Below are positions 19,178-30,305 of a stretch of DNA of 64,000 bases, piece by piece. A program made the translations under genes and the position numbers. The notes under the pieces were generated by a model, which was not told the DNA's origin, made no database searches, and saw only the letters and a program-made list of their open reading frames with translations. The DNA comes from G963701675 sp963701675 (lineage in GTDB: Bacteria > Planctomycetota > Planctomycetia > Gemmatales > Gemmataceae): NCBI GenBank assembly GCA_963701675.1, contig OY969623.1, positions 8,060,001 to 8,124,000 on the forward strand. The letters are read 5' to 3'. Positions within the stretch are counted from its first letter, which is position 1. Each line of letters opens with the position of its first letter.

Positions 19178-20494
19178 ATGGCCGTGCAGGCGCCGACCGA
19201 TGACCTAGACCGTACGCCAACGGACCAGGAACTGGGCCGGTTACAGTGGACTACGGTGCTGTACTACCTGCACGAGACCAACCCGGACAACGGGCTGGTG
19301 CGGGACAAAACCGACCCAGAGGCGCCCTGCAGCATCGCCGCCGTCGGCCTTGCTTTGGCGACAATCCCGGTCATCGTCGAGTGCGGCGTGGTCATCCGCA
19401 AGTTCGCGGCGAAGCTCACCCGCCGCCGGCTCCGCAGCCTGCTTGAGCTTCCCCAGGGCCCAGAACCGCACGCCTCCGGTTACAAGGGGTTCTTCTATCA
19501 CTTCCTCGACATCGAAACCGGGCGCCGTGTCTGGGACTGCGAACTGTCCACACTCGACTCGGCGCTTCTGTTCGCGGGGGTGCTCACCTGCGCTACCTAT
19601 TTCGACGACGCCAGCGCCGAGGAGTCCGAGGTCCGCCGCCTCGCCGACGCCCTGTATCGCCGGGTCGACTGGGACTGGGCGCGGGACGGTGGGCCGACGG
19701 TCACGCACGGCTGGCGGCCGGAAACCGGCTTCATTCCCCACCGGTATCAAGGCTACGACGAGGGGTTGCTCCTCTATGTGCTCGGACTGGGTTCGCCGAC
19801 CCACCCGCTGCCCCAAGAGAGCTACGCCGCGTACTGCGCCACCTATCAGTGGAAGAAGCTCTATGACTGGGAACTGCTTTACTCGGGGCCGCTGTTCACA
19901 CACCAGCTTTCCCATCTGTGGATTGATTTCCGTGGGCTGCGCGACGCGTTCATGCGCAATCGCGGCAGCGACTATTTCGAGAACAGCCGCCTTGCTACTT
20001 ACGTCCAGCAGGCGTACGCGGTCCGCAACCCAATGCAGTTTGAGGGCTATGGAGAACACTGTTGGGGGTTTACAGCGTGCGACGGCCCCGGCTGGGTGAA
20101 GCGGGTCGTGAACGGCGTCGAGCGGCAGTTCTTCGACTATTACGCCCGCGGGGCCCCGTTCGGGCCGGACGATGGCACTGTGGCCCCGTGGGTCGTGGTC
20201 GCTTCTCTGCCATTCGCCCCGGAAATCGTCATCCCGACCGCCCGCAACCTGGCGGGCGTGAAGCTCGGCGGCAACGACCGGCCGTACGGGTTCCGCTGTT
20301 CGTTCAACCGGACGTTCCGCGTGGACGACGGCTCAAGTTGGTGGGTTACGCCCTACCAGTTCGGTATCGATCAGGGGCCGGTGGTGCTCATGATCGAGAA
20401 CTACCGCACCGGGTTGATCTGGAACATCATGCGGCGCTGCCCGTACGTCGTGACCGGGTTGCGTCGAGCGGGTTTCACAGGCGGTTGGTTATAG
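19178..20494 (+). CDS. Glucoamylase-family protein (PF10091-like, GH144-type)
   Basis: 438 residues, intact. A purine-rich GGGGGTGAGGG precedes the ATG. The sequence shows the alpha/alpha-barrel pattern of the bacterial glucoamylase-like family: GYKGFFYHFLDIETGRRVWD, ELSTLDSALLFAGVL, HGWRPETGFIPHRYQGYDEG, SGPLFTHQLSHLWIDFRGLR and YGEHCWGFTACDGPG. Members hydrolyse or rearrange glucans such as beta-1,2-glucans. No signal peptide is seen, unlike many relatives, so the protein may be cytosolic or the start may be misplaced. The 3' context offers no partner. Confidence 0.8.
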   Translation: MAVQAPTDDLDRTPTDQELGRLQWTTVLYYLHETNPDNGLVRDKTDPEAPCSIAAVGLALATIPVIVECGVVIRKFAAKLTRRRLRSLLELPQGPEPHASGYKGFFYHFLDIETGRRVWDCELSTLDSALLFAGVLTCATYFDDASAEESEVRRLADALYRRVDWDWARDGGPTVTHGWRPETGFIPHRYQGYDEGLLLYVLGLGSPTHPLPQESYAAYCATYQWKKLYDWELLYSGPLFTHQLSHLWIDFRGLRDAFMRNRGSDYFENSRLATYVQQAYAVRNPMQFEGYGEHCWGFTACDGPGWVKRVVNGVERQFFDYYARGAPFGPDDGTVAPWVVVASLPFAPEIVIPTARNLAGVKLGGNDRPYGFRCSFNRTFRVDDGSSWWVTPYQFGIDQGPVVLMIENYRTGLIWNIMRRCPYVVTGLRRAGFTGGWL

Positions 20495-20740
20495 TCGTCG
20501 GACTGATGACAGAGGTGTCGTGAAGGGAAAGAACGGGTCCAAGTCTAGGCGTTGATAGATTGAAATCGCGAAAGATCTTGTAGCATTATTTGGTCAGTGT
20601 GGCGACAAGGTGTCCGAGGGATTCGTGGGCCTCAGCGCGGCCTGCGATCACCCGGGGGGTGGGTTGCGCAGCATAGCGCGAACGCTCTCGGCCTCGACGA
20701 CTGTGAGTACTCCCCCTCGCGGTGTGGAGAATATCTGCGG

Positions 20741-21133
20741 ATGACAATCAAGTTTGCGCGGCGTCTGTTCCTCGCCGCCGGCATCTACGGCGTCGCGATC
20801 GTCACGCCAATGTTCTTTCTCGAAACGGAAATGGGCGAGCGGTATCCGCCAGCGATCACTCATCCTGAGTGGTACTACGGATTTGTCAGTGTGACGCTCG
20901 CTTGGCAAATCGTCTATCTGATGATGTGGCGCGACCCGCTTCGGTTTCGCCCCATGCTCATTCCCGCGATCGTGGGAAAGGCCGGCTTCGCAATCTCTGT
21001 AATCGTGTTGTTCGCGCAACAGCGGCTTGAAGCCGCACATGTCTGGTGGGCGTCGATCGATCTCATTATGGCCGCGCTATTCGCCTGGGCGTTTGTTGCA
21101 TTGGGAAGGAAACCAAGTTCGAACGCTGATTGA
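20741..21133 (+). CDS. Small four-helix membrane protein
   Basis: 130 residues from the ATG at 20741. Four hydrophobic stretches are visible (about residues 9-26, 48-63, 70-92 and 103-122: LFLAAGIYGVAIVTPMFF, YGFVSVTLAWQIVYLMMW, PAIVGKAGFAISVIVLFA, IDLIMAALFAWAFVALG). No catalytic residues are seen. The composition resembles small uncharacterised bacterial membrane proteins. A frame open further upstream to 20597 is not membrane-like and is unlikely to be translated. Confidence 0.6.
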   Translation: MTIKFARRLFLAAGIYGVAIVTPMFFLETEMGERYPPAITHPEWYYGFVSVTLAWQIVYLMMWRDPLRFRPMLIPAIVGKAGFAISVIVLFAQQRLEAAHVWWASIDLIMAALFAWAFVALGRKPSSNAD

Positions 21134-21282
21134 GCAGTCGGAGCTCAGGCCACAGGGCCGTCGAGTGTGTGGAAATCCAAGACACAGGTCTCACTCGAGC
21201 GCCTAAGCCACGGCGACGTCGCTTAGTAGGGCGAAAACCGGGAATCAACTCTGCAAACAATTCCGACTTTCCCTACGCCAAC

Positions 21283-21874
21283 TCACTCCGCTGTCTGCAT
21301 TCGTTCTAGCCGGCGGCGAATGCGCTCGCGTAAGCGGCGAACGGAGCGCTCGGCTCTTCCCAATTGTTCGCTGATCTCCGTAACGGAGTAACCTTGCAAA
21401 CTCATTTCTAAGATGGGGCGCTCGGGGGCTTCGACCGATTTGAATAGCTCTTGGACTGTCTCTTCCAAGATGGCGGCTTCTTCGGGCAACGGCTCGCGGT
21501 CGAGGGCCTGCTGCCACGGTTCCGCCTGGCTGTCCGTTCCGGATGCGGTTGCTTCGCGGTGGATGTCGCGGCGTTCCGCGCAGGTAGGCGATGCGCTGGG
21601 CACATTTCCGCATCGTGATCAAAGTAAGGAGATTCCATAAACTCTTGCGGTTGCCGACGTGAAGCTTGCCTTCCTGATGGCGAAGGATGAAGCTTTTGTA
21701 CGCGGATTGAACTACGTCTTCGGCATCCACTTTGTGGGCCAACCGGCCGTCAATCTGGTCGCGCGTCAGGTTAAGCAATCGGCCAACATATCGCTGGAAA
21801 ACCTCCTGCACGGCATCGTCTTCCCCGAGCCGAAGCCGGTCGATCAGCACCGCGAAAGAGTCTTCGTCCGCCAT
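21283..21874 (-). CDS. ECF-type RNA polymerase sigma factor, one frameshift
   Basis: The start at 21874 gives a region 2 of planctomycete ECF type (DAVQEVFQRYVGRLLNLTRD, HKVDAEDVVQSAYKSFILRH). Near 21590 the frame breaks after MRKCAQRIAYLR and resumes in the next frame as AERRDIHREATASGT, then region 4 (ERPILEMSLQGYSVTEISEQ, LGRAERSVRRLRERIRRRL). Together these give a standard sigma of about 195 residues that directs polymerase to stress promoters. It is divergent from the RTX-like gene, which may be its target, though no promoter motif could be confirmed. Confidence 0.8.
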
Positions 21875-22181
21875 TCGTATACCTGCCGGTCTGCCTCGGA
21901 AGATTTTTTTGATTCTAATCGAAAATTCTTGGCCGATTTCTGAAGCGATTTGAATTTGTTAAGCGTGGCCCGGTCGCCTGACAGCGATTCGGGGGCCGCG
22001 GTGAGGCAATTATACGGAAACCTGCGGGTAGCAATGGCACGTATTCGTGCATGACTTTCACAAAAGTTCGGAATTCTTCGCAGGTTTGATGCTCGTTTTT
22101 CGCACTGTATGTGCCCCCGGAATGTCCGGTAGGCAATGGTTCGTTGCAGATTCGGAAACCTCTTTTCTTTGGGAGAATCGC
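21875..22181. other. Divergent intergenic region
   Basis: 307 bp between the ECF sigma gene (minus) and the RTX-like gene (plus). It must contain both promoters. A stretch rich in A and T (about 21900-21960) lies near the sigma gene start. I see no convincing hairpin, RNA or conserved box. Confidence 0.4.
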
Positions 22182-25007
22182 ATGTTTCGTTCGTTTCGAC
22201 AGAAATCTAAGCCATCCGTCACGTGGGCAAAAAAGGTTCGTGCGGCACTGCGGATCACGCCGCTAGAGACGCGGCTGGCGCCAGCAATCACCGCATCATT
22301 TTCGGCGGCAACCGGTGTGTTGAGCATCCTAGGCGATGAGCTCGACAACACGATCGTAGCGAGCCGGAACGCCGCGGGCACGATCTTAGTCAACGGCGGG
22401 GCGGTTCAAGTGCAAGGTGGAACGCCGACGGTCGCTAACACAGCACAGATTCAGATCTTCGGTTTGCGCGGCAATGACACCATGAGCCTCGATGAAGCCA
22501 ACGGCGCTCTGCCGATTACTGTGCAATTCGGCGGCGCCGGCAACGACACCATGACCGGCGGTTCGGGGAACGACCAACTCTTCGGGCAGCGGGGTAATGA
22601 TACCTTGCTGGGTAAGAATGGCTTTGACTTCCTTTTCGGCGGCGAAGCAAACGACACGTTGACTGGTGGCGACGCGGATGACCAGGTCTTCGGCGAGGGC
22701 GGCAACGACCGCATGATTTGGAATCCGGGCGATGACACGGATTTGAACGAAGGCGGCGCCGGCAGCGACATCGTCGAGGTCAATGGCGGCGCTGCGGCCG
22801 AAGTTTTTACCGCAACCGCGAATGGCACCCGCGTGCGATTCGACCGGCTTGATCCGGCGCCCTTCTCAATCGACATTGGCACCTCTGAGGATCTGGTCCT
22901 CAACGCCAACGGTGGCAACGACAGCTTCTCGGCCACCGGCAACCTGGCCGGTCTGATCAAGATCACGGTGGATGGCGGCGCTAACGACGACACGATCCTC
23001 GGCAGCAACGGTATCGATCTGCTGCTCGGCGGTGAAGGCAACGACTTCATCGACGGCCAGCAAGGAAACGACGTTGCCCAGATGGGCGCCGGCAACGACG
23101 TGTTCCAATGGGATCCGGGCGACGGCAGCGATGTGGTTGAAGGTCAGGACGGCACCGACACCATGCTCTTCAACGGCTCAGCAGGTGCTGAGGAGTTCCA
23201 GGCCTTTGCCAATGGGCCGCGCGTCATTTTCACCCGCAACCTCGGCAGTATAGTCATGGACCTCAATGGTGTTGAGGTCATCGACCTGAACGCTCTCGGC
23301 AACACGGACAAGACCACGATCAACGATCTGACCGGCACCGACGTGGTCGAGATCAACATCAACCACGCTGGCGTAATCGGAGGCACGGCCGGAGACGGTC
23401 AGGCCGACGGAGTCATCGTGAATAGCACCAACGGCGACGATCAGATCCAAGTCTTCGGCGCGGGAACCTCGGTCTCCGTGGTCGGGCTGGCGGCCCAGGT
23501 GAACGTCACCAATTCCGAGGGAGCCAACGACATCCTCATCGTGAATTCCCTGGGCGGCAACGACGGCGTGACGGCCACGACGCTGCCCGCCGGTGTGGTC
23601 AAGCTCACGGTGAATGGCGGCGCAGGCGACGACACGCTCTTCGGCTCGCAGGGCGCCGACACATTCTTCGGCGGCGACGACAACGACTTCGTCTTCGGTG
23701 ACAACGGCAATGACCGTGCCCGCATGGGCGCCGGCGACGACGTATTCCAATGGGATCCGGGCGACGGCAACGACACGATCGAGGGCGAGGCCGGCGCTGA
23801 CACGATGGTGTTCTTCGGCTCTGGCGCCGCTGAGAACATCGACATCCTCGCCAACGGCGGACGTGTCGTATTCTTCCGCAACGTCGCCACGGTGACGATG
23901 GACCTTGACGACGTCGAAAGCATCGACTTCCGGGCCTTGGGCGGAATCGACAACATCGTCGTCGGCGACCTGAGCGGCACCGACGTGACGGAGATCAGTC
24001 TCGACCTGCGCGGACCCAACGGCGGCGGCGACGGCGCGGCCGACACTGTCACCGTCAGCGGCACCAACGGCGCAGATGTGTTCGGCGCTGCAGGCGACGC
24101 CGGTGGGGTCAACGTCTTCGGGCTGCAGGCCGCGGTCAAAATATTCTCCCCGGAACAGGCCAACGACCACCTGACGCTCAACGCCCTGGGTGGAGACGAC
24201 AGCGTCAATGCGTCCTCGCTGGAAGCTGACGGCATCCAGCTCACGATGAATGGCGGTCTCGGCGAAGATGTTTTCATTGGCAGCGAGGGCGGCGACTTGA
24301 TCAACGGCGGCGACGGCAATGACACGGCCCTGATGGGCGCCGGCGATGACACCTTCGTGTGGAACCCTGGCGACGACGACGACACCTTGGAAGGCCAGGA
24401 CGGCTTCGACAAAATGCTCTTCAACGGCGCCGCCGTCGCTGAGCAGATTAACATCTTTGCCTTCGGCGGTCGCGTGCTCTTCACCCGCGATATCGCCAAC
24501 GTGGTTATGGACCTCAACGATGTCGAGAGCATCGACTTCACCGCCCGGGACGGCGCTGACAGCATTACCATCAATGACCTGTCGGGCACGGATGTGACCG
24601 AGATCAACCTCAACCTTGAATCGGTCCCGGGCAGCGGCGTCGGCGACGGCAAGGCCGACAGCGTCACCGTGTTCGGCACCAACGGCGACGATGTCGTTCT
24701 TGTGACGGGCGACGCATCGGGCGTGGCTGTCCTTGGGTTGGCCGCACAGGTCAACATCACCGGTTCCGAGCCCGCCAATGATAGGCTAACGATCAACGCG
24801 TTGGCCGGTGATGACGTGGTGGAGGCGTCCGCCCTTGCAGCAACCGGTATCCAGTTGACCGCGGACGGCGGCGCCGACGACGACATCTTAGTCGGCGGCG
24901 AGGGCAACGACGTGTTGCTCGGCGGCGACGGCGACGATGTGCTCGTCGGGGGCCCGGGCACTGACGTCCTCGACGGCGGCAGCGGCGACAACACCATCAT
25001 TCAGTAA
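22182..25007 (+). CDS. RTX-like calcium-binding repeat surface protein
   Basis: 941 residues from the ATG at 22182, with GGGAGA upstream. The N-terminus is basic and carries the planctomycete LETRLAPA signature near residue 28-35. The body has glycine/aspartate-rich nonapeptides of the RTX type (GGSGNDQLFGQRGND, GGEGNDVLLGGDGDDVLVGG). These sit within three or four large modules of about 220 residues, each with (V/T)F(Q/V)WDPGD(G/D), an NGGRVVFFRN-like strand and a DLSGTDVTEI element. RTX repeats fold into calcium-bound beta-rolls outside the cell. Strong terminator after the stop. Likely a secreted adhesin or surface-layer protein; no enzymatic domain is visible. Confidence 0.85.
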   Translation: MFRSFRQKSKPSVTWAKKVRAALRITPLETRLAPAITASFSAATGVLSILGDELDNTIVASRNAAGTILVNGGAVQVQGGTPTVANTAQIQIFGLRGNDTMSLDEANGALPITVQFGGAGNDTMTGGSGNDQLFGQRGNDTLLGKNGFDFLFGGEANDTLTGGDADDQVFGEGGNDRMIWNPGDDTDLNEGGAGSDIVEVNGGAAAEVFTATANGTRVRFDRLDPAPFSIDIGTSEDLVLNANGGNDSFSATGNLAGLIKITVDGGANDDTILGSNGIDLLLGGEGNDFIDGQQGNDVAQMGAGNDVFQWDPGDGSDVVEGQDGTDTMLFNGSAGAEEFQAFANGPRVIFTRNLGSIVMDLNGVEVIDLNALGNTDKTTINDLTGTDVVEININHAGVIGGTAGDGQADGVIVNSTNGDDQIQVFGAGTSVSVVGLAAQVNVTNSEGANDILIVNSLGGNDGVTATTLPAGVVKLTVNGGAGDDTLFGSQGADTFFGGDDNDFVFGDNGNDRARMGAGDDVFQWDPGDGNDTIEGEAGADTMVFFGSGAAENIDILANGGRVVFFRNVATVTMDLDDVESIDFRALGGIDNIVVGDLSGTDVTEISLDLRGPNGGGDGAADTVTVSGTNGADVFGAAGDAGGVNVFGLQAAVKIFSPEQANDHLTLNALGGDDSVNASSLEADGIQLTMNGGLGEDVFIGSEGGDLINGGDGNDTALMGAGDDTFVWNPGDDDDTLEGQDGFDKMLFNGAAVAEQINIFAFGGRVLFTRDIANVVMDLNDVESIDFTARDGADSITINDLSGTDVTEINLNLESVPGSGVGDGKADSVTVFGTNGDDVVLVTGDASGVAVLGLAAQVNITGSEPANDRLTINALAGDDVVEASALAATGIQLTADGGADDDILVGGEGNDVLLGGDGDDVLVGGPGTDVLDGGSGDNTIIQ

Positions 25008-25026
25008 CTGAGGCCGGAACAATCCA

Positions 25027-25060
25027 GCGAGGCGCCGAACATCGGCGCCTCGCTTTTCTT
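25027..25060 (+). terminator. Rho-independent terminator
   Basis: GCGAGGCGCCGA and TCGGCGCCTCGC form a perfect 12-bp GC-rich stem around the loop ACA, followed at once by TTTTCTT. It lies 20 bp after the RTX-like gene stop and is the clearest terminator in the window. Confidence 0.93.
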
Positions 25061-25127
25061 AGACTTCACGCCGTAAAGGCACGACCGAACCGATGACCAG
25101 CGCCCAAGTGGAATGAAGGAGAGAACA

Positions 25128-26337
25128 ATGGCGAACAAACTTGAAGGCCCCCGTTACGCCACCGCGGCCCGCGCTTGGAAGGGTGGCGTCATGCTGACCC
25201 CCGTGGTCGGCAACCGACTGCCAATCCCGGACAGCTCTGGTGACGGCGAGCATCACCTCAAGCTCAGGTTCACATCGTTGGGGGTGAACGTGGAATATCT
25301 GTTTGTTCCCCAGTGTGCCGGCAAGGTGCCCAACTGCGAGGTGCTCTACTATACGGCCTGGAACAAGACTTTTCAGCGCAATGAGTTCAGCATTAGCCCT
25401 GACAAACTCGACCTGTTTGTCGAAGAAGTGGAACGCTTCGTCTCGATCGCCGGCTTCTATTACATGACCGCGACGAGCGAGTGGCAGGTGAAGGCGGGGC
25501 AGTTCGCCTATTTCGGCGATCTCGACGCGCTAAAGGACGCCTGGGTCGGCGCCTTGACCGACCCGGCCTACATCCTTCAACTGCTTTCGCCACTCGCGGC
25601 ACGAGGCATGGGACCAAAACCCGGCACTGGTGCTCCGCCAATCAAGAAAAGCGTGCCGGCTCCTCAAATCAAGAAAGCCCCGCCGCCATCGCCGCCAAAG
25701 GGTGGCGGCCTTCACGAGGGCAAGAGCCATTTCCCACGCGGCAAGGGCATCCAACAAGGTCAAAATATCTCCTCACCGACGTCGGCCGGCGGCGCTCCGA
25801 ACGCAAAAACCACTGCCTCCGCCTGTTCCCTCGGCCGCCGGTGGCTCGACATCCCCGCAGGCCATAAGAGCGATGCGCTCTGCGCGCACCCTACCGGGCA
25901 ATCAAATGCGCGAGTTCTTGAAGGGCAATCTGCGCGACAGCAAGTGCCTCCAACGCTTGTGCAATGCCCGTAAGCTTACCGGGGCGGCCAAGCACGCCGA
26001 ACTGTTGCAGTCACTCGACGACCTCATCGCCCATACGGGCATTCCTGTGGAAAAGGTACCGAAGGGCACAGTTCAGAAGTTGCGCGGCAAGGGCGATACC
26101 GCCAGTTTTCGAAGCAAGAAAGGCGTGTTTCAAATCGAGGAGCAGTTATTTGACGATACCGCAGCCCTGGAGGAGGCGCTGGCACACGATATCCCGGCTT
26201 ACTACGGCAACAACGACCTGTGGCATTCCCCGCGCCTGGTTCGTGGCGGACCTTTTAATGCGGGTGAGCTTCTGGAATTCACGGTGAAGAACGGGGGAAC
26301 ATTTCCAAATGCGGTCGAGGCCATGTTAGGCCAATGA
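25128..26337 (+). CDS. Unknown two-part protein with Pro/Lys linker, one frameshift
   Basis: The start at ATG 25128 has AAGGAGAGAACA directly ahead. The first part (about 165 residues, YATAARAWKGGVMLTPVVGN ... ALTDPAYILQLLSPLAARGM) is followed by a linker of Pro, Lys, Ala and Gly. The frame breaks somewhere in 25760-25880. A second part then continues in the next frame (REFLKGNLRDSKCLQRLCNA ... NNDLWHSPRLVRGGPFNAGE) to TGA at 26337. A compact domain, a proline linker and a second compact domain resemble secreted multi-domain or polymorphic-toxin layouts, but neither domain is recognised. The 3' end overlaps the convergent kinase gene by 12 bp. Confidence 0.55.
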
Positions 26338-29300
26338 CACTTCGAGTAACGTTCGAGCCTCTTGTAGATCGGGCGCGTCAAAGCCTTCGGTAAACCAGCC
26401 CAACGTTTCTGCAAGTAGAGCATGGGCTTTATTCGTTTGCTCCTGGCTGAGGTAGAAACGGCTGAGACTCATTAATGCGCGTAGCTCCAAAGAACGGGCT
26501 TGCTGCCGCTGGGCAATGTCGCGGGCGCGATGGAAACTTGCTTCCGCGCTTGCGGCCAGGGACCGGTCAGACGCAGCACGACGGGATGTCATTTCGCCTT
26601 CAAGCCGACTTAGCTCTGCTTCCCAAAATCGTTCGCCGGTAGCTGCACATATCGTTAGCGCCTCCTCCAGCGCCGCCGACGCTTCATCCGTTTGACCGTT
26701 GTTTGCGAGCGACTCTGCAAGCATCGCCAATTGGAACGGTCGATGAGATAATGCGCCGGTCGCCTTCCAATCGGAAAGCCCTTGGCTCATTTGACGGATG
26801 CCGTCATCTTTTTGAGCGAGCGCGGTCAGACACCGGCCATGAAGAATCATTCCGCCCGCGAGCAGTAACACAAAGCCTTGCTCACCGCAAAGCCTGACAA
26901 GGGCGTCGGAAAGTTGTTCGGCTTGCCGGAACTCTCGACGGCACAGGTGTGTCACAGTCCCGAAGTACAGCGCCTGTGCCACGTTGAAGGGGTCAGAGGT
27001 CTCATCGGCAAGTTTTCGTGCAGCCCGGATAGAAGCAAGTGCTTGCTCGGGATAGCCCAGGTGCCACAGTGTTGGCGCGGAATACGCCAGACAACCCACG
27101 CCCGAGTCCTCTCCATACTGGGCGCTATGTGCGCGATGCGCTTTTGCGTCATAGCGAGCGATCCCTTGTTGCTGATGATGGCGAGCCGCGACTAATTCCC
27201 CCATGTGAAAGAGCGGTTGCTGTCGCACGTTATGGGCGATCATGGTGAAGAGTGGATTTGCGTGGCCTTTAGCCGCCGAGAACATTTGCATGGCCAATTC
27301 TTCGCAATGGCGAAGTTGGCAGCGTACGAGGTAGACATTCCAGAGGCCGTAGAGCACCGGGAATAGGGAATCGATATCGCCCGTTTCGCACAATGCGCGG
27401 CGCGCATGTACGTCTGCTCCACTTCCGGTGAAGCAAAGCCTTGCGTCGAAACCAGTGAAACACCCAAGCTGACAAGCAGTCTAAACTCGCATATCCGCTT
27501 TGTGGCTTGATCGGACAATTTTGGCAATAACGCCAAGCCTCGTCTCGCCAACGTGACCGCCTCTTGATGAGCAAAAATCCGAACGGCGTTCTGCGCGGCC
27601 AATAGGTAGTACTCAATGGACCGTGCCGGATCACGGGCGGCCTCAAGCAGCATGGCCAACTCGGTGGCCACCGCCGCCTCGACGCCTGCGTGATGTTGCA
27701 AAAGCGACGCAGCGGCCGCGCCGCTCCAAGTTGCTTTACGGCTGGGTTGAATGGCGGTATGCACGGCGTTGTGATAGAGCGAGTGGACAAACCCGTACCG
27801 TACCGTGAGGGCGCCGTCGGGAAATTCATACTCTCGTATACGTCTCACGATGGCGTAGACGCGGTCCAGGACGAGCAACTGTTCCTCGACATCCGCGGCA
27901 TCCATCTGCAAAACGTCGGCGAGGACCGCCGAGTCGAACTCCTGTCCTTGCACGCTTGCCACCGCCAGCAAGCGCCGGTCCGCTTCGCCGAGTCTTTCCA
28001 ATTTCCGCTTGATCATTCCACGAACCGATTCGGGCAACTCCTGCCATACATCCGGTAGCTCCTTGACAAGTGCCCAACGTCCATTCGATTCCGCAATGAC
28101 GCCGCGCTCGCGAAGATACCGGATCGCCTCCGTCATGAAGAGTGGCCGCCCTTCCGTACGCGAAAAAATGAGGGCAGCAAAATCGGTTGGAAAAGCATGA
28201 CCCGGAAACGCCAGCGACAAGTACTGATCGATGTCGGCGCGCTGAAGAAATCCGAGGGACAGTTCCGTGCACACTCCGCGACCCTGCAATTCCAGTTTGA
28301 TGCCGTTGAAAGGGTGTGGGCCTAGTAACAAGTCGGTCGGGCGATAGGTGAGTAACAGCAACGGCGCAGGCTCTCGCATCGACGGCCAAAATGCGCGATC
28401 AAGTCAATCGTAGATATGTCGGCATAGTGAATGTCGTCCAAGAAGAGCACAATCGCGCCCTGGTGCGAAAGTTCTTGGAGAAAGGTACAAAACTCACGAA
28501 GTAGAGCCTGTTGCGATGCGGGCCGACTTGTCTCTGCCGAGATAGCGTCGCGAGCAACTCGAACATACCAGGATGGCGCCACCACTTTCAAGAGTCGGAC
28601 CACCGAGCCGCTTTCATCGCCTCGAACAAGATCGGTGAGCGCCTCGATAACCGGCGCGTACGCTTCTGCACCCGCAAGGCGCTCGGAGCACTGCCCCCGG
28701 GCGATTAAGGAAGGCGACGGGCGCGCTGCCGCATCCTGCAAAAAGTCCTCGACAAGCGTTGTTTTGCCGATTCCCGCGTCTCCCGCCACGCAAACAATAC
28801 TACCTCGACCACCGTCTGCCGCGTCTACATAGGCACACAAGGCGGCAAGCTCCGCGTCACGGCGAACGATGGCACGTCGGTGCAACGGTTTCTCGGTGAT
28901 TCGAACGCGTGTCCGGCTTAGTGCTGATAAACTTGCTTCAACCTCAGCCGCGGTCGGGCGCTGCTGCGGATCCTTGCGTAACATTGCCTCAATTAATGCC
29001 TCAAGCGGCCCGGTAATTTCCACATTGAGCCTGGACGGCGGCGCCGGGTGACGCGTGGAAATTGCATACAAAGTTGCAAAACCAGACTCCGCCTCGAACG
29101 GATGAGTGCCCGCGGCGAGTTCATAGAGAACGATACCCAGGGCAAATATGTCGGAAGCTTGCTCGGCCGGCGCGCCGTGCGCCTGCTCGGGGGACATGTA
29201 GCTCATCGTGCCGAGTAAGGCGCCCGGATTGGTGGCCCGTTTCTCCTTGTCGTCATGCTGTTGCAGCGACGGCAATCTTCGGGCCAACCCGAAATCCAAG

Positions 29301-30184
29301 ACTTTCACATAGCCGTCTTCTCGAACCATAATGTTGTCAGGTTTGATGTCCCTATGGACGACGCCTGCTTGGTGGGCAGCGGTGAGGGCGCGGGCTGTTT
29401 GTCCCATTATTCGGACGATCTCAGCGATAGCTGGACGGCGGTCAGCCAACGTCTTGAGAGTCGTTCCTTCTATGAGTTCCATGACAATGAAGGGGAGCCC
29501 GTTCACGGACCCTAGGGTGTGTATTGTGCAGATGCTCGGGTGGTTGAGCGCCGAAGCCGTCCGTGCTTCTCGCAGAAAACGTTCCAGCCGTTCTCTGTCA
29601 TTGGAGTAGTCGGACGGAAGGAACTTCAGGGCCACGTCACGCCCCAAAGTCAGGTCTTTTGCCCTGAAAACGACGCCCATTCCGCCCCTGCCCAATTCCC
29701 GAATAATTTCATAGCCCGGAACTACGGGCCAAGTGCTTTTGTTCGGAGGTGGCTCGTCAGATTGCTCCTGATTTTCGGAGCCCCGATTCAGGCGGTGTTT
29801 CAGGTCATCAAAGTATTGTGGAAAGCGGCTCCGGTATTCCTCAAGTGCCACTTCGCCTTGGTGGCGCTGCCGAAGCGTGAATTCGGAAGCGATCAGTTCG
29901 AGCGTAGCGCGACGGTCGTCCGTTAACTCCGAGTGTTTTTCCAAGTAAGTTTCGACCGAAGCCAACTGGCCGTCCTTGAGGCGGAACTCTAACTCGACGT
30001 GAATGAGCTCGAGCAGGAGGGCACGGCGTTCGGGGCCATCCACGCCCAAGTATTCCGAGATCGACGGCTTGTCCCCAGATCGCAACGCATTTTCGAATGC
30101 GTGGATGAGCCCTTCACATCTGGACCATTCCGGCCCGTCGAAGAACGCCGAGTCGTATGGACTTTCGAACCAGGTGCGTGCCAC
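26326..30184 (-). CDS. Ser/Thr protein kinase-AAA ATPase-TPR signalling protein, two frameshifts
   Basis: One gene of about 1,280 codons in three frames. From the GTG at 30184: N-terminal helical region, then a kinase domain (YEIIRELGRGGMGVVFRAKD, HRDIKPDNIMV, DFGLARRLPS, GTMSYMSPEQAHG), then an ATPase with Walker A CVAGDAGIGKTTLVEDFLQD. A break near 28370 leads to the rest of the ATPase and winged-helix-like region (MREPAPLLLLTYRPTDLLLG). A break near 27400 leads to the TPR tail (ARYDAKAHRAHSAQYGEDSG ... SRFYLSQEQTNKAHALLAET). Such proteins couple kinase activity to a STAND-like ATPase and TPR sensor. All catalytic kinase motifs are intact. Breaks may be indels in the assembly. Confidence 0.8.
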
Positions 30185-30305
30185 TTCGCGATACCTGCCG
30201 TGAATGCGCCGTCAAACACGTGCAACACTGATCAATGTACTTATCGGCAGGTGGCTGAGTAACACGGAAGCCGTTCTCAGTCGTCCATACATGAAGCATC
30301 AACGT

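Noticed and set aside
23178..24170. Long minus-strand frames inside the RTX gene
   Set aside because: They arise from the repeated GGCGACGACAC-type codons of the plus-strand gene and show no family pattern.
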